A stretch of DNA of 64,000 nt from contig CAMAWT010000012.1 of NCBI GenBank assembly GCA_945862065.1, positions 1 to 64,000 of the forward strand, read 5' to 3'. This stretch comes from Flavobacterium psychrophilum (GTDB lineage: Bacteria > Bacteroidota > Bacteroidia > Flavobacteriales > Flavobacteriaceae). The notes below the pieces were generated by a model. It had not been told where the DNA came from, ran no database searches, and was given only the letters and a program-made list of their open reading frames with translations. The position numbers were made by a program, and so were the translations under genes. Of this stretch, positions 52,308 to 62,160 are shown one piece after another (position 1 is the stretch's first letter; the number at the start of each line of letters is the position of its first letter).

Positions 52308-53404
52308 TCGGTTGGTTTAGATACTTTGTTTGTTAGAAAAATATTTAATTGTATGATAAGGGTTACTATTTCAATTATTGGATACCAATACATGACGTCT
52401 TTTTCATTTAGTTTACTAGCTGAAAAACCAAGTACTATCCAAGTGGTGATGTATCGAAAAAGAAGGATAGCAGCAACTATAATCCATTGATATTGAGAAA
52501 CTAATAGTATGATTGGGAGTGTAATAAATAATAATTGTGAGATGAAAAATAGATAATTATTGAAATTGTCAATAAATTTGAATTTTGAAAAGTGGCTGTA
52601 AGTTATTCTTGTGCTATGTATCCACTGACTAAAATTGGGTGATTGAACAGATAAAACAAAAGAATTTTTGGTAGCACAAACCGTTGTGTTTTGGCCATTT
52701 GCAGCTTGATTTATAAAAAGTGAATCTTCTCCCGTTCGGATTTTCATGTGATTAATAAATCCGTTAGTTTTGAAAAATTCGTCTCTTTTATAAGCTAAGT
52801 TTTCACCTTTTCCTGTGTAGGGATTTCCTGCTTTTGCCCAACTAAAAGCTTGTGTTGCTGAAAGTACGTTTTCGAATCTAATGAGTTTGTTCAAAAAGGA
52901 GTTTCTCACTTTTTGAATGCTACTATATCCTAAAACAATTGTTTTTTCTGAAGTGAAATGGGAACTCATTTCTGTAATCCATTCGGTTGAAGTGGGAAAA
53001 CATTTAGGATTTGTGAAAAGTAAATAGTCGTTTTTGGCAGCTTTTATTCCCAAGGTTAATGCAAATTTTTTATTACCCCAAAACGCTTCATTGTTTTCAA
53101 CTTTTACTAGTTTAATGTTTGCATATTTCTTTTCATATTCCTCAAAAATATCGAGTGTTCCGTCACTTGAAGCATTGTCAATAAGCACAATTTCGAAATT
53201 GGAATAGTTTTGATTTAATATGGATTCGATGTGTTTTTGAATGGTATCCTCCTGATTTTTCACACAGATGATAACAGAAATCGGAACGTTATTTTGCGAA
53301 ACTGTAGTTTTTTTTGCAAACGAAAACTTGCTAAAAATAAAAAGATAGTATACTAGTTGAATTGCAAATACAACCAAAAAAACGATGAAAATTATTTGTA
53401 ACAT
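52298..53404 (-). CDS. Family 2 glycosyltransferase, membrane-bound
   Basis: 368 residues. A membrane segment at the N-terminus (LQIIFIVFLVVFAIQLVYYL), then a GT-A domain with VSVIICVKNQEDTIQKHIES-like start (PISVIICVKN), EIVLIDNASSDGT and FTNPKCFPTS; two or three hydrophobic segments near the C-terminus (LFFISQLLFITLPIILLV). It transfers a sugar to lipid or polysaccharide at the inner membrane; the acceptor is unknown. Between murB and the sigma factor. Confidence 0.85.
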   Translation of the reverse strand: MLQIIFIVFLVVFAIQLVYYLFIFSKFSFAKKTTVSQNNVPISVIICVKNQEDTIQKHIESILNQNYSNFEIVLIDNASSDGTLDIFEEYEKKYANIKLVKVENNEAFWGNKKFALTLGIKAAKNDYLLFTNPKCFPTSTEWITEMSSHFTSEKTIVLGYSSIQKVRNSFLNKLIRFENVLSATQAFSWAKAGNPYTGKGENLAYKRDEFFKTNGFINHMKIRTGEDSLFINQAANGQNTTVCATKNSFVLSVQSPNFSQWIHSTRITYSHFSKFKFIDNFNNYLFFISQLLFITLPIILLVSQYQWIIVAAILLFRYITTWIVLGFSASKLNEKDVMYWYPIIEIVTLIIQLNIFLTNKVSKPTDWK

Positions 53405-53454
53405 ATTTTTAAATTAATGGACCAAAAGTACAACATGTAAGTGATTATTTGGCG

Positions 53455-54468
53455 TTAAATAATATTTACTTCTGCTTCAATTTGAATATCAAAGAGTTCT
53501 AAAATTGTTTTTTGAATATTTTTGGAAACTTCTACAATTTCTGTGCCAGTTGCGTTTCCGTAATTTACTAAAACGAGTGCTTGATTTTTATGAATACCTG
53601 CATCTCCAAACCTTTTACCTTTAAAACCAGCTTGTTCAATGAGCCATCCTGCAGGAACTTTGACTTCAGTTTCAGAAATAATATAGTGTGGCATTTCTGG
53701 ATGTTTTGCATGCACTTCATCAAAATGCGCTTTTGAAATAATTGGGTTTTTGAAAAAACTTCCGCTGTTGCCTAATTCTTTTGGATCGGGTAATTTTCGT
53801 TTTCTGATAGCAATAATGGCATTACTTACCTCTTTTAAACCCGGATTGGTGCAATTTTGCTCTTCCAATTCTTTCAAAATATCACCATAAGAAGTGTTTA
53901 TTTTATGGTTGACTTTTGTTAATTTAAAAATAACAGATGTAATAATGTATTGGTCTTTTACTTCTTGCTTGAAGATACTTTCGCGGTAACCAAAATTACA
54001 ATCTGATTTAAGAAATGTTTTAACTTCTTGATTATCAATTTGTATAGCTTGACAAGACTCGAAGGTGTCTTTTATTTCAGTACCATAAGCGCCAATGTTT
54101 TGAACGGGCGTTGTACCTACATTCCCTGGAATCAATGACATATTTTCTAATCCGCCAAAATTTTGATCAAGGGTCCAAAGAACAAATTCATGCCAATTTT
54201 CTCCTGCCTTCCCTTCCACCCAAACAAAATGATCGTCTTCTTTGATGATTTTTTTACCCTTAATATTAATGTGAATAACTAACGCGTTGATATCTTGCGT
54301 TAAAAGCATGTTGCTTCCACCACCTAGAACGAATTTTGGTTCGTTGACATGATTTTTTAACACTTCAACTAACTCAACTTCGGTTTTAACAGCTATAAAC
54401 TGACTTGCTTTGGCTTCAATTCCGAAAGTGTTGTATTTTTTTAAGGAAAAATTGGTCTCAATTTTCAT
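53455..54468 (-). CDS. murB: UDP-N-acetylmuramate dehydrogenase
   Basis: 337 residues. FAD-binding domain with VLGGGSNMLLTQD and LEGLSLIPGNVGTTPVQNIGAYG-like motif (LENMSLIPGNVGTTPVQNIGAYG positions ~104-126), catalytic Ser in GNSGSFFKNP and C-terminal AGWLIEQAGFKGKRFGDAG. Reduces UDP-GlcNAc-enolpyruvate in peptidoglycan synthesis. It lies 9 bp after DUF2461. Confidence 0.96.
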   Translation of the reverse strand: MKIETNFSLKKYNTFGIEAKASQFIAVKTEVELVEVLKNHVNEPKFVLGGGSNMLLTQDINALVIHINIKGKKIIKEDDHFVWVEGKAGENWHEFVLWTLDQNFGGLENMSLIPGNVGTTPVQNIGAYGTEIKDTFESCQAIQIDNQEVKTFLKSDCNFGYRESIFKQEVKDQYIITSVIFKLTKVNHKINTSYGDILKELEEQNCTNPGLKEVSNAIIAIRKRKLPDPKELGNSGSFFKNPIISKAHFDEVHAKHPEMPHYIISETEVKVPAGWLIEQAGFKGKRFGDAGIHKNQALVLVNYGNATGTEIVEVSKNIQKTILELFDIQIEAEVNII

Positions 54469-54477
54469 AACGGCTTT

Positions 54478-55149
54478 TTATTCAATAGTTTCTAATGCTC
54501 TTCGTAAAAAATCGTTCAAAGGCTTTAAAATAATCATTTTTTGAGCAATATTATGAGCAAAATCTTTTTCGAAAAAATCTTTCTCGTCTAATTTTATACT
54601 TGACGTAAAGCTTTTAAATTTTAATAATTCCACTGCTGGATGATTTGGATCAAAATCTTTTGGGGCTTTCTTTAATTTATTTGAATCATCAACGGTAAGT
54701 GCTTTGAACTCAGAAACAAATTTTTTCTCTGATAAAATTTTTTCCAAATCTTCATAAAAAAATTCGATTTCTTTTCTTATTTTTTTTAGGTCAATCGGTT
54801 CGGGGCTGTACATACCGCCTGCCAAAAAACAGTTTCCGGTTTCAAAATGTAAATAATAACCAGGCGTATTTTTGGTACTACTTGTGGGCAGCCAAATGCC
54901 AATATTTGTTTTGTATGGAAGTTTGTTTTTTGAAAATCGAATGTCTCTATTAATTCTGAATGTGCACTTTTTAACTTCTAAATTTGCTAATGATGGGTCT
55001 AATAATTTCATTTCTGAAAGAACGGAATCAATATATTTATGGTATTCCTTTTTATAGGATTCATATCGTTTTTTATTAGCATGCATCCATTCGGTTGCAT
55101 TGTTTTGTGCTAAATCATCAATGAATTGTACGGCTTCTTTTGACAACAT
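54478..55149 (-). CDS. DUF2461 family protein
   Basis: 223 residues. Family pattern: FIDDLAQNNATEWMHANKKRYE at the start, FRINRDIRFSKNKLPYKTNIGIWL and GYYLHFETGNCFLAGGMYSPEP in the middle. No signal peptide. Function unknown; widespread in Bacteroidota. Same strand as its neighbours; 1 bp after the rhodanese-thioredoxin gene. Confidence 0.85.
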   Translation of the reverse strand: MLSKEAVQFIDDLAQNNATEWMHANKKRYESYKKEYHKYIDSVLSEMKLLDPSLANLEVKKCTFRINRDIRFSKNKLPYKTNIGIWLPTSSTKNTPGYYLHFETGNCFLAGGMYSPEPIDLKKIRKEIEFFYEDLEKILSEKKFVSEFKALTVDDSNKLKKAPKDFDPNHPAVELLKFKSFTSSIKLDEKDFFEKDFAHNIAQKMIILKPLNDFLRRALETIE

Positions 55150-55150
55150 A

Positions 55151-55855
55151 TTAAAGATGTTTTTTTAGATCTTCTTCTGAAAGGTAACCTACATTTCTCC
55201 AAATTTCAATTCCGTTTTCATACACAATAACCACGGGGAGACTGTCTAATTTTAAATAATCTACAATCGTTTTATTTTGGTCGGCATCAAAACGTTTTAA
55301 TGTAATATTGCCTTTTAATTCAGCTTCAAATCTGGTCATATAGGGATTCATTTTTTTACAAGGTGCGCACCATTCAGCATGAAAATTGACAACTACTTTT
55401 TTGTTTGATTTGATAAATTCATTGTATTCTTGGTCGCAAATTCCGATTATTTTATCCGTTTTTACAGCAGTACTATTTTTTCCGCTTGCGTTCCATTTCA
55501 TAATGCCGCCTTCTAAATTATAGACATCAGAGAAACCTAATTCAACCAATTTTGAAGCTGCTTGACCACTCCTGCCGCCAACTTTACAATAGACGAAAAC
55601 AGGTTTGGTTTTGTCTAATTTTTCGACTAGAGAAACAAAATCAGCTCCGTTCCAATTGATATTTTGGGCATTTCCAATATGATCTTCTGAATATTCTTGT
55701 GGGGTTCGAACATCAATTAATTGGGCATTTGGAGTTGACTCTAATGATTTAGAATAATCATCAACTGCTAGTGTTTTAACTGATTTATTGGTTTGACCTT
55801 GGCAACTTAACAATAGAAACGACGTTGCTATAAAAAGGGATAATTTTGTTTTCAT
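55151..55855 (-). CDS. Rhodanese-thioredoxin fusion lipoprotein
   Basis: 234 residues: lipoprotein signal (LFIATSFLLLSC, Cys18), rhodanese domain ~30-120 with catalytic Cys in VFVYCKVGGRSGQAA, then thioredoxin domain ~130-234 with active site AEWCAPCKKM. Both redox and sulfur-transfer residues are intact. Localised to the envelope. Joins thiosulfate/persulfide handling with disulfide exchange in one protein; substrate unknown. Confidence 0.85.
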   Translation of the reverse strand: MKTKLSLFIATSFLLLSCQGQTNKSVKTLAVDDYSKSLESTPNAQLIDVRTPQEYSEDHIGNAQNINWNGADFVSLVEKLDKTKPVFVYCKVGGRSGQAASKLVELGFSDVYNLEGGIMKWNASGKNSTAVKTDKIIGICDQEYNEFIKSNKKVVVNFHAEWCAPCKKMNPYMTRFEAELKGNITLKRFDADQNKTIVDYLKLDSLPVVIVYENGIEIWRNVGYLSEEDLKKHL

Positions 55856-55910
55856 GATTTGTTTAATCTGTTAAAATAATTTTAGTAAAATTAAGCTTTT
55901 CTAACAAATG

Positions 55911-56990
55911 CTACAAACTAAATATTTTATAGCTTTGATGGGTTGTTTTTACAATGTTTTCGGTTCTTTCGGAATGTGTATCAGATACAAATAATTGTCC
56001 AAATTCATCATTATTTACCATTTCTATAATTTTTTCTACTCTGCTTTCATCGAGTTTATCAAAAATATCATCCAATAATAAAATAGGTTTTTCACCACTT
56101 CCCTTTTTTAGAACATCAAATTGAGCCAGTTTTAGTGCAATTAAAAAAGACTTTTGTTGCCCTTGTGAACCAAATTTTTTGATGGGATAGGTCTCTATTA
56201 AAAACGATAAATCATCTTTGTGCACGCCTACAGAAGTGTATTGTAAAGCTCTATCTTTGTTAAGATTCGAATTCAATAATTCTAAAGTTGAATTTTCATG
56301 TAACTGACTTTCATACACTAAATTGACTTCTTCTGAATTTCCTGAAATAATTTTATGAAACTTATTGAAAACGGGAACGAAATTTTTAATGAATTCTTTT
56401 CTCTTTTCGAAAATGGGGCTACCCAAATTTTCAAGTTGTTCATTATAAATTGAGAGTGTATCCATATCAAACGTATGGTTTAGTGCGAAATACTTTAAAA
56501 GTGCATTTCGTTGGCTTATAATTTTTTGATACTGAATAATTTGTTGTAAATAATTTTGATCCAATTGTGAGATGACAGCATCCATGAATTTTCTTCTGGT
56601 TTCACTGCCTTCCAAAATCAAATCGTTGTCTGAAGGTGAAATTATTACTAATGGAATGAATCCGATATGGTCTGAAAATTTCTCATACATTTTGCCATTT
56701 CGTTTCAATATTTTCTTTTGTCCTTTCTTAAAACTACTAATAATTTGCTCTGATCGATTGTCTTTTTCAAAATCGCCATCAATTACAAAAAAATCTTCTT
56801 CATGTTTAATATTTTGAATGGCTAATGGGTTAAAATAACTTTTACCATTAGCTAAATGATAAATTGCATCCAGAATATTTGTTTTTCCAACACCGTTTTT
56901 TCCAACAAAACAATTGATTTTGGCATCAAAATCGAAATTTGCTTCCGAAAAATTTTTATAATTGAATAAAGATAGTTTTTTTAAAAACAT
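55911..56990 (-). CDS. recF: DNA replication/repair protein RecF
   Basis: 359 residues, SMC-like ATPase. Walker [16 protein letters not shown] at ~29-43, signature [18 protein letters not shown], Walker [13 protein letters not shown] and D-loop. It loads RecA at gaps with RecO and RecR. Divergent from the TPR protein. It is not next to dnaA/dnaN here. Confidence 0.95.
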   Translation of the reverse strand: MFLKKLSLFNYKNFSEANFDFDAKINCFVGKNGVGKTNILDAIYHLANGKSYFNPLAIQNIKHEEDFFVIDGDFEKDNRSEQIISSFKKGQKKILKRNGKMYEKFSDHIGFIPLVIISPSDNDLILEGSETRRKFMDAVISQLDQNYLQQIIQYQKIISQRNALLKYFALNHTFDMDTLSIYNEQLENLGSPIFEKRKEFIKNFVPVFNKFHKIISGNSEEVNLVYESQLHENSTLELLNSNLNKDRALQYTSVGVHKDDLSFLIETYPIKKFGSQGQQKSFLIALKLAQFDVLKKGSGEKPILLLDDIFDKLDESRVEKIIEMVNNDEFGQLFVSDTHSERTENIVKTTHQSYKIFSL

Positions 56991-57105
56991 TTGTGATAGC
57001 TAGTAATTAGTAAGAAAAATGGCAAATTTTGACAGGTTTTTTTTAGAGCGTGCAAATTATTGAAAAATATCGACAAAAATCGCTTTTAAATATGAATAAA
57101 AATTT

Positions 57106-57113
57106 TATTTTTG
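57106..57113 (+). promoter_or_regulatory. -7 element of the TPR protein gene
   Basis: TATTTTTG, 20 nt before the ATG at 57134. Rules out upstream in-frame ATGs at 57050 and 57092. Confidence 0.65.
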
Positions 57114-57133
57114 CGCACACTAAATTACATTCA

Positions 57134-57925
57134 ATGGCAACTTATAATAAAAGAGGTTACAGAACACCAAAAGAAAAAGAAGAAACAGTAGATACAAATT
57201 TTGTTGAAGAAACAACATCAACAGTAGATGAATCTAAAAGTACAACTGCAGGAGTATTTAATACCCTTGACGAAACTGCAAATAAAACAGAAGCGTGGGT
57301 TGAGAAAAATCAAAAGTATATTTTAGGTTTTTTAGGAACCATTTTAGTTTTAACTCTTGCTTATCTTGGATACCAAAAATTTATTGCAGAGCCAAACGAA
57401 CAAACAGCAACAGATGATTTATTTGTTGCACAACAAAACTTCCAATTGGCAATTGACGGAACAAAATCTCAAGATTCATTGTTTAATTTAGTTTTAAAAG
57501 GATCTGAAGGAAAACAAGGCGTAATTGGAATTGCAGATCAATATTCAGGTACTGATTCTGGAAATTTAGCTAATTATTATGCTGGAATTACCTATTTAAA
57601 TTTGAAAAAATATGATGAAGCAATTCAATATTTAGAAAAATTCTCTTCAAAAGATGACCATTTAGGACCTATTGCAACTGGAGCTATTGGAGATGCTTAT
57701 GCTGAAAAAAATGATGCAAACAAAGCATTAGACTTTTATGTAAAAGCTGCGCGTGCTAATGAAAATGACTTTACTACACCAAGATATTTGCTAAAAGCAG
57801 GTCAAACTGCATTATCAATTGGAAATAAAGCAGATGCATTAACCTATTTTACAGAAATTAAAGAAAAATATGAGGCATCACCAGAAGCACAATTTGTAGA
57901 TGCTTTAATTGGAATGGCTCAATAA
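57134..57925 (+). CDS. YfgM-like tetratricopeptide protein
   Basis: 263 residues from MATYNKRGYRTPKEKEE. A charged cytoplasmic start is followed by one membrane helix (YILGFLGTILVLTLAYLGY) and a C-terminal TPR domain (YYAGITYLNLKKYDEAIQYLE, GDAYAEKNDANKALDFYVKA, ALSIGNKADALTYFTEI). This is the layout of E. coli YfgM, an ancillary SecYEG factor. Role by analogy only. Followed by ribH. Confidence 0.8.
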   Translation: MATYNKRGYRTPKEKEETVDTNFVEETTSTVDESKSTTAGVFNTLDETANKTEAWVEKNQKYILGFLGTILVLTLAYLGYQKFIAEPNEQTATDDLFVAQQNFQLAIDGTKSQDSLFNLVLKGSEGKQGVIGIADQYSGTDSGNLANYYAGITYLNLKKYDEAIQYLEKFSSKDDHLGPIATGAIGDAYAEKNDANKALDFYVKAARANENDFTTPRYLLKAGQTALSIGNKADALTYFTEIKEKYEASPEAQFVDALIGMAQ

Positions 57926-57993
57926 TAACGTTTCATTATCAGTTTTTAGTTTTTATTAACTTCATACTGTGATTGCAACTGTAAACAATAAAA

Positions 57994-58491
57994 ATGGCTA
58001 CAGCTAACAAGAATTTATCAAATTACGATAAAAACACAATCCCAAATGCGAAAGATTTTCGATTTGGGATTGTTGTTTCAGAATGGAATGATCACATTAC
58101 TGAAGGACTTTACGACGGAACAATTGCAGCACTCTTAGATTGTGGCGCTGTTGAAAAAAACATCATTCGTTGGAATGTACCAGGTAGTTTTGAACTCGTA
58201 TATGGAGCACAACGAATGATTGTAACACAAGAAGTTGATTGCGTCATTACCATCGGTTGTGTCATTAAAGGTGAAACCATGCATTTTGAGTTTGTTTGCG
58301 AAGGCGTAACTCAAGGCATAAAAGATTTAAATGTTCAAACGGATGTACCTGTAATCTTTTGCTTATTGACTGATAACAACGAACAACAATCCATCGATAG
58401 AAGCGGAGGGGTTCATGGTAATAAAGGAACAGAAGCTGCGATTGCAGCAATAAAAATGGCAGCTCTTAGAAAAATGTCAGAAATAAAATAG
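57994..58491 (+). CDS. ribH: 6,7-dimethyl-8-ribityllumazine synthase
   Basis: 165 residues. RFGIVVSEWNDHITEGLYDGTIAALL, then WNVPGSFELVYGAQRMI, CVIKGETMHFEFVCEGVTQGI, and VPVIFCLLTDNNEQQSIDRSGGVHGNKGTEA with the catalytic His-rich ...TMHF... region. Penultimate step of riboflavin synthesis; forms icosahedral or pentameric assemblies. Between the TPR protein and a terminator. Confidence 0.97.
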   Translation: MATANKNLSNYDKNTIPNAKDFRFGIVVSEWNDHITEGLYDGTIAALLDCGAVEKNIIRWNVPGSFELVYGAQRMIVTQEVDCVITIGCVIKGETMHFEFVCEGVTQGIKDLNVQTDVPVIFCLLTDNNEQQSIDRSGGVHGNKGTEAAIAAIKMAALRKMSEIK

Positions 58492-58513
58492 AAATTTATA
58501 GTTTTAAATGTAC

Positions 58514-58545
58514 CAAACCTATTCTATTTTGAATAGGTTTTTTTA
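58514..58545 (+). terminator. Terminator after ribH
   Basis: AAACCTATTC / GAATAGGTTT stem with 7-nt loop and T-run. Confidence 0.85.
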
Positions 58546-58618
58546 TGACTTTTTACCAAAGATTACAGTTTAATTTACTTAAATTTGTTCTTAAAATAAC
58601 CTCACAATAAAATTTTAA

Positions 58619-60478
58619 ATGTCAAGTATTATTCAATTACTTCCTGATCATGTTGCCAATCAGATTGCTGCCGGAGAAGTAGTTCAACGACCTGCCTCTG
58701 TTGTAAAAGAATTACTTGAAAACGCCGTAGATGCAAGAGCCACAGATATAAAGTTAATCATAAAAGATGCTGGGAAGTCTTTGATTCAAGTAATTGATAA
58801 CGGTCTCGGAATGAGTGTTACCGATTCAAGACTTTGTTTTGAAAGACACGCAACTTCCAAAATTAGACACGCAGAAGATTTATTTTCTTTACATACAAAG
58901 GGATTTAGAGGTGAAGCATTAGCTTCCATTGCAGCGATTGCTCATGTTGAAATGAAAACTAAGCAAGATCAAGATGAATTGGGAACTCATATTATCATTG
59001 AAGGAAGTAAATTTATTTCGCAAGAGCCAGCCGTTTTACCAAAAGGAACTTCCTTTGCTGTTAAAAATTTATTTTTTAATATTCCGGCGCGAAGAAATTT
59101 TTTGAAATCAGAAACGGTAGAAATGCGTCATATTGTTGATGAATTTCAGCGGGTAGCTTTGGCGCACCCATCAATTTATTTTACTATGTATCACAATGGA
59201 AGTGAGCATTTTAATTTACCATTTTCAAATTTTAGACAACGAATTGTAAGTATTTTTTCTGGTAAAACGAATGAAAAATTAGTACCAGTACAAGAAGATA
59301 CCGAAATTATTTCTATCGAAGGATTTGTTGGAAAACCTGAATTTTCGAAGAAAAATAAAGGTGAACAATTTTTCTTTGTAAATAATCGTTACATCAAAAG
59401 TCCCTATTTGCACCATGCGATAATGTCAGCATATGATGGTTTGTTAAAAGATGGTTCGCAACCTACTTACTTTTTATATTTAAATGTTCCGCCGCACACC
59501 ATCGATATCAATATTCATCCCACAAAAACCGAAATTAAGTTTGATAATGAATCGGCTTTATACGCCATTCTTCGTTCTGCTGTTAAGCATAGTTTAGGAC
59601 AATTTAATGTGGCGCCCATTTTAGATTTTGACAGAGACCCAAATTTAGACACACCTTATAATTACAAAGACACCAAGGCAAGTTATCCGACGATACAGGT
59701 GGATAGTAATTTCAATCCGTTTGCAAATGAAAAACCAACAAAATCATTTGTTGAAAAAACGCATTCAGTTTCAAATTACAAGAAAGAAATCCAACCCAAT
59801 TGGGAAAGTCTATATGTTGGATTAAAGCAAGATACCGAAGAATTAGAAGGAAATATTTTTGAAAATGATGTAGTAACAGCTTCATTATTTGATGATAAAG
59901 AAGAGGAACAAACCGTTACCAAAACCTATCAAATTCACAAAAAGTATATTGTTAGCCCCATAAAATCTGGGATGATTATTGTTGATCAACAACGTGCACA
60001 TCAACGGATTTTGTACGAACAATTTCTGACCAACATGACCATTCAGCATGCATCTAGTCAGCAGTTATTATTTCCATTAGAACTGAATTTTTCACAAAAT
60101 GACATGAAATTAATTCTCGAGTTGATTCCGTCGTTAGAAACAACAGGATTTGTATTTGGTACTGTTACAAATGATTCTGTTCAAATTTCTGGAATTCCAG
60201 TAAATACTTCAGAAAGAGAAGTTTCAAAAGTTTTAGATCAATTAATAACTGATTTATCAGGAGGTATTCCAGAAAATAGTTTTAGTCAAAATGATACGAT
60301 TGCAAAGTCGATTGCAAAAAGTTTAGCTATAAAAACGGGTGCTTTTTTAACAGAGCGAGAGCAAGAAAATGTTGTAAATAATCTTTTTGCTTGCAAAGAC
60401 CCAAATGTATCGCCTTTTCAGAAACCCACTTTTATCACAATGAGAGTTGATGATATTGATAAAAAATTTAAACTATGA
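58619..60478 (+). CDS. mutL: DNA mismatch repair protein MutL
   Basis: 619 residues. N-terminal GHKL ATPase: ELLENAVDARATDI, IDNGLGMSV, RHATSKIRHAEDL, TKGFRGEALASIAAIA; then FFNIPARRNFLKSE and IHPTKTEIKF. The C-terminal dimer domain starts near 440. The endonuclease motif DQHAx2Ex4E is replaced by DQQRAHQRILYE (residues 456-467) and the CPHGRP-like motif by SPFQKP, so nicking activity is doubtful. The rhomboid gene that follows overlaps the stop (ATGA). Confidence 0.95.
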   Translation: MSSIIQLLPDHVANQIAAGEVVQRPASVVKELLENAVDARATDIKLIIKDAGKSLIQVIDNGLGMSVTDSRLCFERHATSKIRHAEDLFSLHTKGFRGEALASIAAIAHVEMKTKQDQDELGTHIIIEGSKFISQEPAVLPKGTSFAVKNLFFNIPARRNFLKSETVEMRHIVDEFQRVALAHPSIYFTMYHNGSEHFNLPFSNFRQRIVSIFSGKTNEKLVPVQEDTEIISIEGFVGKPEFSKKNKGEQFFFVNNRYIKSPYLHHAIMSAYDGLLKDGSQPTYFLYLNVPPHTIDINIHPTKTEIKFDNESALYAILRSAVKHSLGQFNVAPILDFDRDPNLDTPYNYKDTKASYPTIQVDSNFNPFANEKPTKSFVEKTHSVSNYKKEIQPNWESLYVGLKQDTEELEGNIFENDVVTASLFDDKEEEQTVTKTYQIHKKYIVSPIKSGMIIVDQQRAHQRILYEQFLTNMTIQHASSQQLLFPLELNFSQNDMKLILELIPSLETTGFVFGTVTNDSVQISGIPVNTSEREVSKVLDQLITDLSGGIPENSFSQNDTIAKSIAKSLAIKTGAFLTEREQENVVNNLFACKDPNVSPFQKPTFITMRVDDIDKKFKL

Positions 60479-61278
60479 TGAATGTAACCCCTTTTGTAAA
60501 GCAACTTTTGATTATCAATATTGTTTTTTTCATTGGCTCGCAATTGGTTCCCATGGCAAATGAATATTTTGCTTTGTATTATTTTGAAAATACTTCTTTT
60601 AGATTTTGGCAACCGTTAACAAGCATGTTTATGCATGCCAATTTAATGCACATTTTTTTCAATATGTTTGCATTATATTCCTTTGGTAGTGCTTTGGAAC
60701 ATTTTTGGGGAGGCAACAAATTTTTATTTTTTTATATATCATGTGGTTTGGGTTCTGCCTTTTTGCATATTTTAGAGAATTATTTTCAAATTCATGCGTT
60801 AATTGATAGTGTTAGTAGTTTAAATTTGTCACCATCCGATTTAAAATATCTCTTAAATGCTGATTTAAGCAGCGTTTTTGATGAATCAAATAAAATGATT
60901 CCAAGTGCTGTGAAAACAATTTTGGATGCTGCTCAATGTAGTCAAGAGCAATACAATAACTTGGCCGAAGCGAATGCAATGGTAAGATCAACAGCCGTTG
61001 GAGCTTCTGGTGCAATATATGGATTGCTTGTTGCGTTTGCATTTATGTTTCCTGATGCAAAACTTGGAATTATGTTTATACCGATTCCAATAAAAGCCAT
61101 GTATTTTGTACCTGCTTTGTTATGTTTGGATTTGTTTTTAGGATTTAAAGGAGGCTCACTTTTTGGTGCTGGCAGTACAGGAATTGCCCATTTTGCTCAT
61201 ATAGGCGGAGCCATAACAGGTTTTATCATGATGTGGTTTTGGAAAAAAAATCAGTTTAATAAAAATCGTTGGAATTAA
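60475..61278 (+). CDS. Rhomboid family intramembrane serine protease (first)
   Basis: 267 residues, six membrane segments. FWQPLTSMFMHANLMHIFFNMFALYSFG, then GASGAIYGLLVAF with the nucleophile Ser, and HFAHIGGAITGF with the catalytic His. A ~80-residue hydrophilic insert lies between the second and third segments. Overlaps mutL by 4 bp and precedes a second rhomboid by 10 bp. Confidence 0.9.
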   Translation: MMNVTPFVKQLLIINIVFFIGSQLVPMANEYFALYYFENTSFRFWQPLTSMFMHANLMHIFFNMFALYSFGSALEHFWGGNKFLFFYISCGLGSAFLHILENYFQIHALIDSVSSLNLSPSDLKYLLNADLSSVFDESNKMIPSAVKTILDAAQCSQEQYNNLAEANAMVRSTAVGASGAIYGLLVAFAFMFPDAKLGIMFIPIPIKAMYFVPALLCLDLFLGFKGGSLFGAGSTGIAHFAHIGGAITGFIMMWFWKKNQFNKNRWN

Positions 61279-61288
61279 AATAAAAGAG

Positions 61289-62155
61289 ATGAATATATTT
61301 AATGATTTATCATATCAGTATAAAAAGGGCGGCGTTTCCAATAAAATTATTTTTTGGAATGTTGGCGCTTTTTTACTGTCGTTTTTATTCTTTTATCAAT
61401 TCAAATTAGGCATTTTTGATTTTCCAAATTGGTTAACATTGGACTCAAGTCCTGAAATGCTAATCTATCAGCCTTGGACTTTGTTAACGTATGCTTTTCT
61501 GCATTCTGGCTTTTTACATCTGTTTTTTAACATGATGATTCTGAATTTTTCAAATCAACTTTTTCTGACTTTTTTCTCACAAAAACAATTGATTGGTTTA
61601 TATGTTTTAAGTGCTGTTTTTGCAGGATTTTGCTTTGTTGGCGCTTATTTTTTCATAGGGGATTCGTCCAAAATTATCGGTGCATCTGGAGCTGTGATGG
61701 CAATTTTGGTTGCAACCACTACCTACCGACCCTTAATGGAAGTACGTTTGTTGTTTTTTGGAACTATTAAACTTTGGTATGTAACCGCTTTTATTATATT
61801 GTTAGACGCCATGCAAATATTGGTTGAAAACACAGGAGGACATGTGGCACATATTGCAGGGTCACTTTTTGGATTTATTTTTGTGAAATTATTGCTAAAT
61901 GGTATTGATGTAACCAAAATAGTTTCAAATAGTACTGATTTTGTTGTACATTTATTCTATCCAAAATCAAAAACGCCTTTTAAAAAAGTATATACATCGG
62001 CTCACAAAAAAGTTCCAATTGTGAGAAAAAGTAATATTGTCATTAAAGATAAAGTCCAACAACAAATTGATGATATTTTGGATAAAATAAGCAAATCGGG
62101 GTACGATAGTTTAACGGCCACTGAAAAAGAATTTTTATTTAAGGCGGGTAAATAG
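61289..62155 (+). CDS. Rhomboid family intramembrane serine protease (second)
   Basis: 288 residues, six membrane segments: LIYQPWTLLTYAFLHSGFLHLFFNMMIL, then GASGAVMAILVA with the nucleophile Ser and HVAHIAGSLFGF with the catalytic His. A ~70-residue cytoplasmic tail (IKDKVQQQIDDILDKISKSG) marks it off from the first rhomboid. Same operon, followed 5 bp later by the nuclease-fold gene. Confidence 0.9.
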   Translation: MNIFNDLSYQYKKGGVSNKIIFWNVGAFLLSFLFFYQFKLGIFDFPNWLTLDSSPEMLIYQPWTLLTYAFLHSGFLHLFFNMMILNFSNQLFLTFFSQKQLIGLYVLSAVFAGFCFVGAYFFIGDSSKIIGASGAVMAILVATTTYRPLMEVRLLFFGTIKLWYVTAFIILLDAMQILVENTGGHVAHIAGSLFGFIFVKLLLNGIDVTKIVSNSTDFVVHLFYPKSKTPFKKVYTSAHKKVPIVRKSNIVIKDKVQQQIDDILDKISKSGYDSLTATEKEFLFKAGK

Positions 62156-62160
62156 TTGAT

